Shown one piece after another: positions 1-9,071 of a stretch of DNA of 64,000 nucleotides; the first letter of the stretch is position 1, and the number at the start of each line of letters is the position of its first letter. The DNA is taken from NCBI GenBank assembly GCA_913777615.1, contig CAJYTK010000011.1, forward strand, positions 186,001 through 250,000, given 5' to 3'. A program made the position numbers and the translations under genes. The DNA is from an uncultured Agrobacterium sp. Its GTDB lineage: Bacteria > Pseudomonadota > Alphaproteobacteria > Rhizobiales > Rhizobiaceae. Below the pieces are notes generated by a model that worked only from the letters and a program-made list of their open reading frames with translations, was not told the DNA's origin and did no database searches.

Positions 1-1
1 C

Positions 2-703
2 ATCGTCAACGGCATTGCCGCGGGTTGTCTGGAATCCGGTTGTGCGCTGATCGGCGGCGAGACGGCTGAAATGCCCGGAATGTACTCCGATGGCGATTAT
101 GATCTCGCAGGCTTTGCGGTTGGCGCTGCCGAACGCGGAAAGCTTCTACCAGCTGGCGATATCGCCGAAGGCGACTTGATCCTTGGCCTCTCTTCATCGG
201 GCGTTCACTCCAACGGCTTCTCGCTGGTGCGCAAGATCGTCTCGCTGTCCGGCCTCGGCTGGGATGCGCCCGCTCCTTTTGCCGAAGGCAAGAAGCTCGG
301 CGAGGCTCTGCTCACGCCAACACGCATCTATGTAAAGCCGCTCCTGAAGGCGATCCGCGAGACGGGTGCGCTGAAGGCACTGGCCCACATCACTGGCGGC
401 GGTTTCCCGGAAAACATTCCGCGCGTACTGCCAAAGCATCTAGCGGCGGAAATCGATCTCAACTCCATCGAAGTGCCTGCGGTATTCTCCTGGCTCGCCA
501 AGACCGGCGGCGTTGCGGCAAATGAAATGCTGCGCACCTTCAACTGCGGCGTCGGCATGATCGTTGTCGTTTCCGCCGAGAATGCCAAGACGGTGACAGA
601 TGCCTTGACGGCGCAAGGCGAGACTGTGTTCCCGCTGGGACGAATGGTGACCCGTGAAGAGGGCGCGCATGGCACGATCTACAAGGGTACGCTCGGACTA
701 TGA
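2..703 (+). CDS. purM: Phosphoribosylformylglycinamidine cyclo-ligase (AIR synthetase), C-terminal part
   Basis: PurM closes the imidazole ring of aminoimidazole ribonucleotide from FGAM and ATP in the fifth step of purine synthesis. The reading frame is open from base 2, so the gene enters from beyond the left edge; 233 residues are visible of a family length near 350. The AIR-synthase signature [11 protein letters not shown] lies at about bases 53-85, and the Gly-rich stretch [13 protein letters not shown] follows at about residue 130 of the visible part. The stop overlaps the purN start by four bases (ATGA), so the two are probably co-transcribed and translationally coupled. The call is secure; only the N-terminus is missing. 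Confidence 0.97.
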   Translation: MVNGIAAGCLESGCALIGGETAEMPGMYSDGDYDLAGFAVGAAERGKLLPAGDIAEGDLILGLSSSGVHSNGFSLVRKIVSLSGLGWDAPAPFAEGKKLGEALLTPTRIYVKPLLKAIRETGALKALAHITGGGFPENIPRVLPKHLAAEIDLNSIEVPAVFSWLAKTGGVAANEMLRTFNCGVGMIVVVSAENAKTVTDALTAQGETVFPLGRMVTREEGAHGTIYKGTLGL

Positions 704-1359
704 GCCTCAGTGCTCCACGCAAGCGTGTGGTCGTCTTCATTTCCGGCAGCGGCTCGAACATGGTGGCGCTGGCACAAGCCTGCCAAGCCCCTGATTTTCC
801 CGCAGAGATCACCTGCGTCATCTCCGACAAGCCAACGGCAGGCGGGCTTGCCAAGGCGCAAGGCTTTGGCATCCCGACGCTGGTTTTTGAGCGCAAGAAT
901 TATGCGAGCAAGAGCGAGCATGAGGCCGCAATTCTGGCAGCACTCGGCGAGCTTGCGCCCGATATCATCTGCCTCGCCGGCTATATGCGCCTGATCTCAG
1001 GCGAGTTCATTGCGCCTTATGAGGGTCGGATCATCAATATCCATCCCTCGCTTCTGCCGCTTTTCACCGGCCTCCATACCCATCAACGCGCCATCGACAG
1101 CGGCATGAAGATCACCGGCTGTACAGTGCATTTCGTGACTGAGGGCATGGATGAGGGACCGGTCATCGGCCAGGCCGCCGTGCCTGTTACCGCTGGCGAC
1201 ACGGCGGACAGCCTCGCCGCCCGCGTTCTGACGGTTGAGCACAAGCTTTATCCGCTGTCACTCCGTTTGCTGGCTGAAGGCAAAGTGCGGATGGAAGGCG
1301 GGAAGGTCGCCCGGAGCATAGACAGCAGTTCCGAACTTCAGACGCTCATCTCCGTCTAA
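700..1359 (+). CDS. purN: Phosphoribosylglycinamide formyltransferase (GAR transformylase)
   Basis: PurN transfers the formyl group of 10-formyl-THF to GAR, the third step of purine synthesis, in the cytoplasm. The 219-residue length is normal for the family. The phosphate loop SGSGSNM is at residues 15-21. The catalytic triad corresponds to N113 and H115 in NIHPSLLP and D151 in the following DEGPVI motif; spacing matches the E. coli N106/H108/D144 set. The ATG overlaps the purM stop. The family loop after HPSLLP reads LFTGLHTH rather than the more usual AFPGLHTH, which should be harmless. purM-purN adjacency is common in proteobacteria. Confidence 0.97.
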   Translation: MSLSAPRKRVVVFISGSGSNMVALAQACQAPDFPAEITCVISDKPTAGGLAKAQGFGIPTLVFERKNYASKSEHEAAILAALGELAPDIICLAGYMRLISGEFIAPYEGRIINIHPSLLPLFTGLHTHQRAIDSGMKITGCTVHFVTEGMDEGPVIGQAAVPVTAGDTADSLAARVLTVEHKLYPLSLRLLAEGKVRMEGGKVARSIDSSSELQTLISV

Positions 1360-1387
1360 CTGAGGTTGTTAGCCGGAAGTCGCGATC

Positions 1388-1416
1388 GGGTCGCCATCCC
1401 ATATGGAAGGCGACCC
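1388..1416. terminator. Convergent-gene hairpin between purN and the dioxygenase gene
   Basis: An 8-bp perfect stem, GGGTCGCC with GGCGACCC, encloses a 13-base loop in the 67-bp gap where two genes converge. There is no clear U-run on either strand. It is therefore a possible bidirectional termination or mRNA-end hairpin, not a proven intrinsic terminator. Confidence 0.35.
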
Positions 1417-1426
1417 CGCAGCATCC

Positions 1427-2365
1427 TCACCAGCGCTGCAACCCAAGCAGCTTTTCACCCAGCGGGTTAAGTTTTGCCGTCTGTGCATTGTGCTTTTCCC
1501 ACTCGCGGGGGTCACCAGGAAAAGCATCTCGGCGCGGGTGATCGCGTTCCTTCCACAGTCGAATTCGCTCCAGTCGTTCTTCTTCGTTATCGAACTCGGC
1601 AGGATGCATAGAGATATATTGCGCCATGCGCACCCGATCATCGGAGTGGTTCGGTCTGACGCCGTGCGCCAGAAGCGAGTTGAAGATCATTAGATCGCCC
1701 GGCTCCATGTCGATGTTGACAATCGAAAGACCGGTCATATCCGGGTGCATCGGGTCACGATCCTCAGGCTGCGTCTCCACCCACTCGTCAAAATGCTCGA
1801 AAAGATACGGGACGCATTGGAAGCCTCCGACATCGCCGTCCTGCTTCTGGAGACTGAGAACACCTTGAACGCCGATCGGCAAGGGGCGGATGGATGTATC
1901 GACATCCCAGTGGATGAAGCCGTTCGGATTGCCCTTCACTTTTTTGGGTGGGTTGAGATTGGCCCGGTCGATGGTGACCCACAGGTCCTCCCTATCCCAG
2001 ATATCGACGAAAATATCATAGACGCGCTGTTCCATACGGTTATCCCAGAGATGCTGATGGTTATAGATCTCCAGCATGCCGGTATTGTTGAGCTCCTTCA
2101 TCTTGTGTTCGCGCCGTTGCGGCGCGTACCAGGTGGAAGAATCTTTCGGATCCTTTTCGTCGAAGCGCCAAAGCAAATCGACAAGTCGCTCCACATTGGC
2201 CGCAGGCACCGCCTGACGGACAATGATATAGCCCTTGGTGATCCAATGCTCCCAATCGGCCTGCGATAAAACCCGTAGCGGCAAGGTTTTTTGGATATCC
2301 TTAAGCTGCGTTGTGGCAGTCGTCGTCGGATGGCTGTCGCGTTTCAAAGCTGCGCTAGTCTGCAT
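1427..2365 (-). CDS. Phytanoyl-CoA dioxygenase (PhyH) family Fe(II)/2-oxoglutarate oxygenase
   Basis: A 312-residue cytosolic protein with the PhyH-type jelly-roll pattern. The iron ligands are visible as HWD (H152, D154) and H234 in LLAHGVRPNH, with R244 or R246 placed to hold the 2-oxoglutarate carboxylate. Such enzymes hydroxylate small molecules using O2 and 2-oxoglutarate; the substrate cannot be read from the sequence. It faces a divergently transcribed AraC regulator across about 130 bp, the usual arrangement of a catabolic gene and its activator. I infer inducible expression by that regulator, responding to the substrate. No signal peptide is seen. Confidence 0.85.
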   Translation of the reverse strand: MQTSAALKRDSHPTTTATTQLKDIQKTLPLRVLSQADWEHWITKGYIIVRQAVPAANVERLVDLLWRFDEKDPKDSSTWYAPQRREHKMKELNNTGMLEIYNHQHLWDNRMEQRVYDIFVDIWDREDLWVTIDRANLNPPKKVKGNPNGFIHWDVDTSIRPLPIGVQGVLSLQKQDGDVGGFQCVPYLFEHFDEWVETQPEDRDPMHPDMTGLSIVNIDMEPGDLMIFNSLLAHGVRPNHSDDRVRMAQYISMHPAEFDNEEERLERIRLWKERDHPRRDAFPGDPREWEKHNAQTAKLNPLGEKLLGLQRW

Positions 2366-2495
2366 TTTCCTCTCCCATCGAAATCTCCCTGAACAACAGG
2401 CGATGGATGGAGACTAAGCGCTGCAAGATATTGGTGTTGTCGAACACTGGCCAATTTCGATACTATTCTGGCGTCTCCAGCCCGATGAGTGCGCA

Positions 2496-3347
2496 ATGCG
2501 GTCATATCTCGAACACCTACTCCTGCCGCCCGGCTCATCCTGGAGCAGGCTCAACAGGCGTCTCGACGACGGTATTCCATTCGAGTGGCATCACCATCCC
2601 GAATTCGAACTGACACTGACGCTGAACTCCCGCGGTCAGCGCTTTATCGGTGACCATGTGGATCGCTACGACGACGGCGATCTCGTTCTCATCGGACCGA
2701 ATCTGCCGCACACATGGGCATCCCGAGATAGAATCCGGGAAGGCGAACCGCATACCGCACTCGTCTTCTGGTTCAGCCGTGCATGGATTGAGCAGTTGAC
2801 GACCGAAACGGTGGAGTTGCGCCCCATCCGCCGCCTGATCGACCGCGCTGGCGGCGGTCTTGCTTTCGATCCATCCATCGGCCTGTCGCTGGCGAAGGAC
2901 TTCGAAGCCATCTATTCCAGGCCGCCAGCCCAGAGCCTTTTCGGCCTGCTGGACATTCTGCTGCGCATCTCCGCACTCGAGGCGCAACCACTATCAGCAA
3001 CGGCGCCACCGCAGGCAGAGGCCAGTCGCGAGCGGATCGATCGCGTTCTGCAGCACCTTCATCAGTCCTATCAGCAGCCGTTGCGCATGGAAGATCTCGC
3101 CGAGATTGCCGCACTCAGCGTTTCAGGCCTGCATCGGCTCTTTCGCAAGCACACGCAGCTCAGTGTTTCGGAGTATCTGATCGGTCTGCGGATCGGCGAA
3201 GCCTGCTCGCGTCTTTCGGCGACGAACCAGCCTATTCAATTCATCGCGGCAGAAGTAGGCTACGCGTCGCTCGCCAACTTCAACCGGCAGTTCCGCCGTC
3301 TGCGCGGCATGTCGCCGCGCGCGTACCGCGCATCGTTTCAGCGTTAG
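2496..3347 (+). CDS. AraC family transcriptional regulator with N-terminal cupin
   Basis: A 283-residue regulator. The N-terminal half has a cupin-like ligand pocket (HHHPEFEL near residue 32, then a GDLVLIGPNLPHTW strand). The last 100 residues hold two helix-turn-helix motifs: MEDLAEIAALSVSGLHRLFRK, and a second ending in YASLANFNRQFRRLRGMSP, which is the canonical AraC second-helix pattern. It is divergent from the PhyH-family oxygenase gene and probably activates it. The ligand is unknown. The ATG start gives a cupin of normal length. Confidence 0.88.
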   Translation: MRSYLEHLLLPPGSSWSRLNRRLDDGIPFEWHHHPEFELTLTLNSRGQRFIGDHVDRYDDGDLVLIGPNLPHTWASRDRIREGEPHTALVFWFSRAWIEQLTTETVELRPIRRLIDRAGGGLAFDPSIGLSLAKDFEAIYSRPPAQSLFGLLDILLRISALEAQPLSATAPPQAEASRERIDRVLQHLHQSYQQPLRMEDLAEIAALSVSGLHRLFRKHTQLSVSEYLIGLRIGEACSRLSATNQPIQFIAAEVGYASLANFNRQFRRLRGMSPRAYRASFQR

Positions 3348-3358
3348 GCAAAGTCAGT

Positions 3359-3976
3359 TTATAAGCTCGTTCGATTAAGCATCGCCCATTGCAGCATGAT
3401 GATCGTCTTGGAGTCGGTGATCTCACCTGTTGCGATCATGCCATAGGCAGCGTCGAGGGACACGGTCAGAACTTCGATGTCCTCCCCCTCGTTTTCGAGA
3501 CCGCCACCCTCTCCCGCCTTCTCGTCCAGATCGACGCGGGCGTAGAAAAGGCTGACCTTTTCGGTCAAAGTGCCGGGGCTTGCATAGGTATCGAAGAGGT
3601 AACGTGGCGCACTGACGGCATAACCCGTCTCTTCCATGGATTCGCGGCGAATGGCCTCGTCCGGCTGATCGCCGTCCGTCAGACCGGCGGGGATTTCCAG
3701 CATGAAGCTTGGATCGCCATTCACGTAAGCGCCGGGGCGGAACTGGCGCACCAGCACCACTTCCTCCCGCTTTGGATCAAAAAGCAGGATGGCCGCCGCC
3801 ACGCCATGATCATGGACTTCGCGATGGATGCGGAACATCCGCCCATCGCGAGCCGTCTGTTCGAAGATCATCGTTTGCAGGTGGATGAAGTTTCTCCAGA
3901 CCGTCTGCTGTTCGATGAGCCTGACGCGTGCTTCGTCATCGACGTGCGAGACTGGAATAGCGGTGGACTGCGTCAT
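3359..3976 (-). CDS. NudK-like Nudix hydrolase (GDP-mannose / nucleoside-diphosphate sugar type)
   Basis: A 205-residue Nudix enzyme. The Nudix helix is AGLTDGDQPDEAIRRE followed by SMEETGY. The Gly-to-acid spacing is one residue shorter than the textbook box, as also seen in E. coli NudK (AGLLDNDEPEVCIRKE). The tail GEDIEVL and MIATGEITDSKT also follows the NudK/ADP-ribose pyrophosphatase pattern. Expected reaction is hydrolysis of a nucleotide-sugar pyrophosphate bond with Mg2+. The gene lies 12 bp downstream of the molybdopterin oxidoreductase gene on the same strand and probably shares its transcript. Exact substrate is inference. Confidence 0.85.
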   Translation of the reverse strand: MTQSTAIPVSHVDDEARVRLIEQQTVWRNFIHLQTMIFEQTARDGRMFRIHREVHDHGVAAAILLFDPKREEVVLVRQFRPGAYVNGDPSFMLEIPAGLTDGDQPDEAIRRESMEETGYAVSAPRYLFDTYASPGTLTEKVSLFYARVDLDEKAGEGGGLENEGEDIEVLTVSLDAAYGMIATGEITDSKTIIMLQWAMLNRTSL

Positions 3977-3988
3977 GGAAAACTCCTG

Positions 3989-6121
3989 TCAGGCTTTCTT
4001 GAGCCACACCTTGTTATCGTGGAACGCCGCGCCGCCGTAAGGAGCAACAGCATCGGCACCCGTCAAGACATTAATGCCCTCGCCGTCGAGATGTGCCTTG
4101 TTGGGCCATAGCCCTTCAGCGATCAGCACGCCGGGGCGAGCGCCATCGACGATTTTGGCGTGGATGCGCACTTCGCCGCGCCCATTGCCGATCTGCACCA
4201 CATCACCTTCCGCGATGTCGAGCCGCAGAGCGTCGACGGGCGAAATCATCAATTCCGGACGGCCTTCCTTTTGCACCGAGGTCTTGGTTTCCGCGAAGGT
4301 CGAATTCAGGAAGTTGCGGGCCGGAGACGTGGCAAGCCGGAAAGGATGTTCCGAGTCCACCGTTTCGATCACATCGACCTGATCGGGGAATTTTGGAAAG
4401 GCGTCGGCAGGCCCCATGACGCCGATATTTTTCGGCGGCTTGTTGGGGGAAGGTCCGTTCTGCCAATCCGGGCTGAAACGGAACTTGCCGTCGCCATAGC
4501 CAAACCCTTGGAGATAATGCGCGATGTCGAATTCAGGCTGCGCATCGATCCACTTCTCCTCAGCCAGATTGTCAAAGCTGCCCCACCCACTCGCTTGAAG
4601 AATGGCCTCGACATGCTCGCGCTCACTGAGGCCAAAGCCCGGCATATGGTCGACACCAAGACGCTTGGCGAGTTCCTCGATCACGAAGAGATTGGTGCAT
4701 ACCGTCTCCGGCGGTTCGACCAGCTTGGGCCCAAGCAGTATGTGGTTCTGGCCACCAGCGCGATAGAGATCGTCGTGCTCAAGGAACATGGTCGCTGGCA
4801 GAACGATATCGGCAATCTCAGCCGTTTCCGTCATGAACTGCTCATGCACGGCAACGAAAAGATCCTCGCGCTGGAAGCCTTGGCTGACCAGCCTTTGTTC
4901 GGGGCAGACATTGGCCGGGTTGGTATTCTGGATCAACATCGCCGTCACCGGTCCGCCGCCGCGTAGTGCATCGGAGTCGCCGGTCAGGATACGACCAACC
5001 TGCGACTGATCGAGTTGGCGCACGTTCGGATCGGCATAGGCCGTTCCCATCAATTCCGCCTTGTTCAGCCGGAAGATATCGCCATTGTTGTGGAAAGCGC
5101 CGCCGCCCTCATATTGCCATGAGCCGAGAACCGTAGCGATCGACAGTGCAGCATGCATGGCAACCGCACCGTTACGCTGCCTCGCAAAACCATAGCCAAG
5201 ACGGAAAAAGCTTTTCTTCGTGGTGCCCACGAGCTTAGCGAAAGCCTCGATCTCCTCCACCGAAAGCCCGGTGATCTCTGCGGCCCATTGCGGCGTCTTC
5301 GACGCAAGATGCGCTTCCAACCCTGCCGGATCGTCGGCGAATTTTTCCATGTAGGCGCGGTCGGCATAGCCATCGCGGAAGGCGATATGCATAACCGCAC
5401 AGGCGAGCGCGGCATCCGTGCCAGGGCGCACGACAAGCTTCATATCTGCCTGCTTCATCGTCGGGTTGTCGTAGATATCGACGACGACGATCTTAGCACC
5501 GCGTTCCTTGCGCGCCTTGACCGCATGGGTCATGACATTGACCTGTGTAGCGACCGCATTGGTACCCCAGATCACGACGACATCGGCTTTCGCCATCTCG
5601 CGTGGGTCCGGGCCGCGAAGCGCGCCGGTGCCCATTACATAGCCGGTCCAGGCCATATTTGTGCAGATCGAGCCGAAGAAGCCGGAATATTTCTTGGCGT
5701 GGCGAAGCCGTTCGATGCTGTCGCGCTGGACCTGCCCCATGGTACCGGCATAAAAATACGGCCAAACGGCCTCGGCACCATGCGCAGCTTCCGCCTTGAT
5801 GAAGGCATTGGCGATCTCGTCCAGCGCATCGTTCCAACCGATCTCCTGCCAGTCGCCAGCGCCTTTCGCGCCCTTGCGACGCTTTGGCGTCAGCAACCGG
5901 CCCAGATGATAGATGCGCTCGGAATAGCGCGCCACCTTGGCGCAGATCACCCCCGCCGTGTAAGTGTTGGCATTGGCGCCACGCACACGGCCTATGCGGC
6001 CATCAGCGTTGATATCGACCTCAAGCGCGCAGGCGCTCGGACAGTCATGCGGACAGACGGTGTGGCCGGTGCGGGTCGCTTCGGTCACGGCTTTGGCGGA
6101 AATCGGGGTCGCAACATTCAT
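3989..6121 (-). CDS. Molybdopterin oxidoreductase, DMSO-reductase superfamily, [4Fe-4S] type
   Basis: About 710 residues from the chosen start. An N-terminal iron-sulfur motif CPHDCPSAC is followed by a fourth cysteine in GVICAKVARYSERIYH, so the pattern is Cx3Cx3Cx28C. This is the variant seen in a branch of the formate dehydrogenase/DMSO reductase superfamily. Molybdopterin-binding and molydop-binding C-terminal domains follow (VVIWGTNAV; SPARNFLNSTF; GEVRIHAKI). No twin-arginine signal is visible, so it should be cytoplasmic. An upstream ATG at 6196 would leave only eight bases to the divergent rlmJ start, so I prefer 6121; 6139 is also possible. Substrate is unknown; electron partners are not encoded next to it. 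Confidence 0.87.
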   Translation of the reverse strand: MNVATPISAKAVTEATRTGHTVCPHDCPSACALEVDINADGRIGRVRGANANTYTAGVICAKVARYSERIYHLGRLLTPKRRKGAKGAGDWQEIGWNDALDEIANAFIKAEAAHGAEAVWPYFYAGTMGQVQRDSIERLRHAKKYSGFFGSICTNMAWTGYVMGTGALRGPDPREMAKADVVVIWGTNAVATQVNVMTHAVKARKERGAKIVVVDIYDNPTMKQADMKLVVRPGTDAALACAVMHIAFRDGYADRAYMEKFADDPAGLEAHLASKTPQWAAEITGLSVEEIEAFAKLVGTTKKSFFRLGYGFARQRNGAVAMHAALSIATVLGSWQYEGGGAFHNNGDIFRLNKAELMGTAYADPNVRQLDQSQVGRILTGDSDALRGGGPVTAMLIQNTNPANVCPEQRLVSQGFQREDLFVAVHEQFMTETAEIADIVLPATMFLEHDDLYRAGGQNHILLGPKLVEPPETVCTNLFVIEELAKRLGVDHMPGFGLSEREHVEAILQASGWGSFDNLAEEKWIDAQPEFDIAHYLQGFGYGDGKFRFSPDWQNGPSPNKPPKNIGVMGPADAFPKFPDQVDVIETVDSEHPFRLATSPARNFLNSTFAETKTSVQKEGRPELMISPVDALRLDIAEGDVVQIGNGRGEVRIHAKIVDGARPGVLIAEGLWPNKAHLDGEGINVLTGADAVAPYGGAAFHDNKVWLKKA

Positions 6122-6204
6122 GGATTTTCTATATGGCATGTCAAAGGTCGCCAAAAGGGCGAAGTGACGCGCATCAAGATAATTCATAAAAGGCATCGCC
6201 CCAG

Positions 6205-7053
6205 ATGAACTACCGGCACATCTACCATGCAGGCAACTTTGCCGATGTTCTCAAACACGCCGTTATGGCGCGGCTCGTCCGCTATCTGCAGAACAAGGAC
6301 AAGGCGTTCCGCGTTCTGGATACCCATGCCGGCATCGGCCTGTATGACCTCTCGTCCGAAGAGGCGCAGAAGACGGGCGAATGGCAGACCGGCATCGGCA
6401 AGATACTGGACGCCGATCTTCCGACAGACGTCGCTGAACTGATGGAGCCTTATCTCTCAGCCGTTCGGGAATTGAACCCGGAGGGCGGGCTCAAATACTA
6501 TCCAGGCTCCCCAAAGCTCGCCCGGATGCTGTTTCGTCCGCAGGATCGGCTTTCAGCCATGGAACTGCACCCGGACGATTTCCGTGCACTGTCACGCCTG
6601 TTCGAAGGTGATTATCAGGCGCGCATCACCGAACTTGATGGCTGGCTGTCGCTGGGCGCGCACTTGCCGCCGAAGGAAAAGCGTGGACTCGTTCTGGTCG
6701 ATCCGCCCTTCGAAAAGGAAAACGAGTATGATCGCCTCGCGGATGGTTTGCACAAGGCGTACCGCCGCTTTGCCACAGGCACTTATTGCCTCTGGTATCC
6801 GCTAAAAAAGAACGCGCCTATCAAGGACTTCCACGAGCGCCTGCAATCCTACGAAATCCCAAAAATGCTCTGCACCGAGCTATCCGTCAAAAGCGATCGG
6901 CTAGAGGGCTTAAGCGGCTCCGGCCTGATTATCGTCAACCCACCCTACACGTTAAAGGATGAGCTGCACGTGATGCTGCCAGTGCTGAAGTCGATAATGG
7001 CGCAGGACCGATACGCCTCGCATCGCGCCTTCTGGCTGCGCGGCGAAGAATAG
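6205..7053 (+). CDS. rlmJ: 23S rRNA (adenine2030-N6)-methyltransferase RlmJ
   Basis: A 282-residue SAM-dependent methyltransferase that N6-methylates A2030 of 23S rRNA. The family-defining N-terminus MNYRHIYHAGNFADVLKH is intact. The SAM loop VLDTHAGIGLYDL is at residues 37-49, and the catalytic DPPFE (motif IV) at 166-170. Length matches the E. coli enzyme of 280 residues. It is transcribed divergently from the molybdopterin oxidoreductase gene. Confidence 0.94.
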   Translation: MNYRHIYHAGNFADVLKHAVMARLVRYLQNKDKAFRVLDTHAGIGLYDLSSEEAQKTGEWQTGIGKILDADLPTDVAELMEPYLSAVRELNPEGGLKYYPGSPKLARMLFRPQDRLSAMELHPDDFRALSRLFEGDYQARITELDGWLSLGAHLPPKEKRGLVLVDPPFEKENEYDRLADGLHKAYRRFATGTYCLWYPLKKNAPIKDFHERLQSYEIPKMLCTELSVKSDRLEGLSGSGLIIVNPPYTLKDELHVMLPVLKSIMAQDRYASHRAFWLRGEE

Positions 7054-7155
7054 AGCATATCGCGCAAAAGTGTTCAGCGGTTTTGCGATAACGGCATGCG
7101 GCAGAAGACGGAGCTAAAGCGGAAGGAGCGAATCTGAAAGATCGCGGCACGCTCT
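7054..7155. repeat. Rhizobial intergenic palindromic repeat
   Basis: Directly after the rlmJ stop the sequence reads agcatatcgcgcaaaagtg, a short spacer with cggttttgcgat, then a purine-rich stretch and a terminal gcacgctct. ATCGCGCAAAA (7059-7069) pairs with TTTTGCGAT (7081-7089). Mosaic palindromes of this look are scattered between genes in Rhizobiales genomes. It may serve as a 3' end for the two converging genes. Only one clear copy was noticed in this window. Confidence 0.5.
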
Positions 7156-7162
7156 AGAAACG

Positions 7163-8119
7163 CTACTTCTGCTGCAACCGTCTTTCCTCCCGCTCGGCGG
7201 CAGCAAGCTGTGAGCGTTCGAAGAACAAGATGACGAATAGCCCGATGACGAACGGGATGATCAGGTACAGAAGGCGGAAGACGAGAAGTGCGGCGATGAC
7301 GTCTGCCGGGTTCATATCCGGCAGGCCCATGACGAAGACGAGCTCTAGCACACCCAGCCCTCCCGGCGCATGCGAGATCAGTGCGGCGGAAAAGGAAATC
7401 AGGAAAATCCCCAGGATCACCATAAAGCCGGGGTTGCCCACCTCAGGCAGCGCGAAATAGATGATGCCGGCCGCGCCGATCAATTCGATCGGCCCGATGA
7501 CCAGCTGCTGCACAACCAGCTTCGGCACCGGGTAGAACAGTGTGAAAGAGCCTATTTTTAGCGGCTTCAGCTTCATCAGGCTGCCGAGAATGTAAAGCGC
7601 GACGATTGCGAGCAGCAGGATTCCGGTGGTGCGCGAGGCTTCCACAGGCAGGACATCGACGAAACGCTCGGTGATCTCCGGCTCATAAACCAGGATGAAT
7701 CCGACCAGCATGATCGTGCCGATAAGGAAGGTGAAGGAGCAGAGCGCAACGAGAATTCCCACTTCCGCAGCGCTCAGCCCTTTGGAGGTATACGCGCGGT
7801 AGCGTACCACAGCACCGGAAAAGACCGACGCACCCACATTGTGGGAGAGGGCATAGGTGGTGAACGATGTCAACGTGATGAAGAGCCAGCCGACCTTGCG
7901 TTTCAGGTGTTGCAAGGCGATGCGGTCGTAACCGGCAAGAGCGGCGTAGGCAACCAGCGTACAGAGCCCCGACATGAACCAGTGATGCGTATTGATGGCA
8001 ATCAGGCTATCCCAGACATCATCGAGCGAGAGATGGCGCAGTTCCTTATAAAGCAGCCACACGGAAAAGCAGATCGTCGCAATCCCGACGACAGGCCAGA
8101 GATACTTTTTCATTTTCAT
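7163..8119 (-). CDS. YbhN/UPF0104-type integral membrane protein (LPG synthase TM-like, flippase-like)
   Basis: A 318-residue polytopic membrane protein with about eight hydrophobic segments, starting with one at residues 7-25 (WPVVGIATICFSVWLLY). The Gly/Ser-rich segments ALSHNVGASVFSGAVVRYRAY and SHAPGGLGVLELVFVMGLP match the transmembrane half of lysylphosphatidylglycerol synthases and the YbhN family. The catalytic aminoacyltransferase half of MprF is absent. Function is unproven; lipid flipping or envelope integrity is the family-based guess. It has its own upstream region of about 200 bp shared with the divergent RNase T2 gene. Confidence 0.82.
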   Translation of the reverse strand: MKMKKYLWPVVGIATICFSVWLLYKELRHLSLDDVWDSLIAINTHHWFMSGLCTLVAYAALAGYDRIALQHLKRKVGWLFITLTSFTTYALSHNVGASVFSGAVVRYRAYTSKGLSAAEVGILVALCSFTFLIGTIMLVGFILVYEPEITERFVDVLPVEASRTTGILLLAIVALYILGSLMKLKPLKIGSFTLFYPVPKLVVQQLVIGPIELIGAAGIIYFALPEVGNPGFMVILGIFLISFSAALISHAPGGLGVLELVFVMGLPDMNPADVIAALLVFRLLYLIIPFVIGLFVILFFERSQLAAAEREERRLQQK

Positions 8120-8324
8120 GCGGACATGCCCAGGCTCAATCCTCCCTCCGGCAGATGCATTACGCCGGATTCGATAAGCTTATTCACTATACCAACTCCG
8201 GTTCAACACGAAGGATGCCGCAGAGATGATTTTTTGGCAGTCTATTTGCCATAGGGGGAAGATGATATAAAACCCGAAGCCCGTTCAACACATCGTCATC
8301 CTTGCCAGAAAGACACCGTCCTCG

Positions 8325-9053
8325 ATGAAACAGTATTTCGGTTTTATCGCACTTGGCGCCCTGTCACTGGCAGCAGTTGGGTGGCTTATCCTCGGCCAAC
8401 CTCAGCCTGCACCCGGTCCTGTGGCGCAAAGAACTGAAACCCGCCCATCGCCGAACTCAAGCACAAAAACAGAAACCTCAGAATCCGGTTTTGATTTCTA
8501 TGTACTCTCGCTCTCCTGGTCTCCGGCCTTCTGCGCCAGTGACGCTGGACGCAATAGCCATCAGCAATGCGGCGCGGATCGGAAGTTCGGTTTTGTGGTT
8601 CACGGGCTTTGGCCTCAAAACGCTCAAGGCTATCCGGAATTCTGCGGGGCCGACAAACTGGAGCGCGTTCCTGACAACCTCGGGCGAAGCATGTTCGATA
8701 TCATGCCGTCCATGTGGCTCATCGGCCATCAATGGCGCAAGCACGGCAGTTGCAGCGGCCTGACCCAGAAACAATATTTCGACAAGACCCGTCATGCTTA
8801 TGATCGCATCAAGCTCCCTGCGGACATCTCGACCGGCGATCAGAGCAACCGGCTTTCCGCCGACGCCATAGAGACCGCTTTTGTGAATGCCAATCCGGGC
8901 ATGACGAAGGGTGGTATCGCCATCAGTTGCGACGGACCGCGACTGGAGGAAGTGCGGATCTGCCTGTCAAAGGGTCTGTCCTTCCGCGACTGCCCTGAGG
9001 TCGATCGCCAGGGCTGCCGGTCAAACGTCGCAGAGATTATCCCCATCCGTTAG
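8325..9053 (+). CDS. Ribonuclease T2 family protein, secreted or membrane-anchored
   Basis: A 242-residue endoribonuclease of the T2 family, which cuts RNA via 2',3'-cyclic phosphates. The N-terminus is a hydrophobic export signal (residues 5-24) followed by a Pro/Ser/Thr-rich linker, so it acts in the periplasm. Both signature motifs are present: CAS-1 FVVHGLWP with H93, and CAS-2 LIGHQWRKHGSC with H135 and H140. The position of the catalytic glutamate of fungal enzymes is Q136, a substitution the family pattern tolerates. Eight or more cysteines suggest disulfides. A GST gene follows after 18 bp and may be co-transcribed. Confidence 0.9.
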   Translation: MKQYFGFIALGALSLAAVGWLILGQPQPAPGPVAQRTETRPSPNSSTKTETSESGFDFYVLSLSWSPAFCASDAGRNSHQQCGADRKFGFVVHGLWPQNAQGYPEFCGADKLERVPDNLGRSMFDIMPSMWLIGHQWRKHGSCSGLTQKQYFDKTRHAYDRIKLPADISTGDQSNRLSADAIETAFVNANPGMTKGGIAISCDGPRLEEVRICLSKGLSFRDCPEVDRQGCRSNVAEIIPIR

Positions 9054-9071
9054 TGAAACAGGAAAAATGCA

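Noticed and set aside
3389-4111. A 240-codon plus-strand frame across the Nudix gene
   Set aside because: It is a shadow of the NudK-like gene on the other strand; no ribosome site or domain.
5153-6208. A 351-codon open frame on the plus strand opposite the molybdopterin oxidoreductase gene
   Set aside because: It is antisense to a gene with clear motifs, its product is Arg/His/Gly-rich with no recognisable domain, and it arises from codon bias of the real gene.
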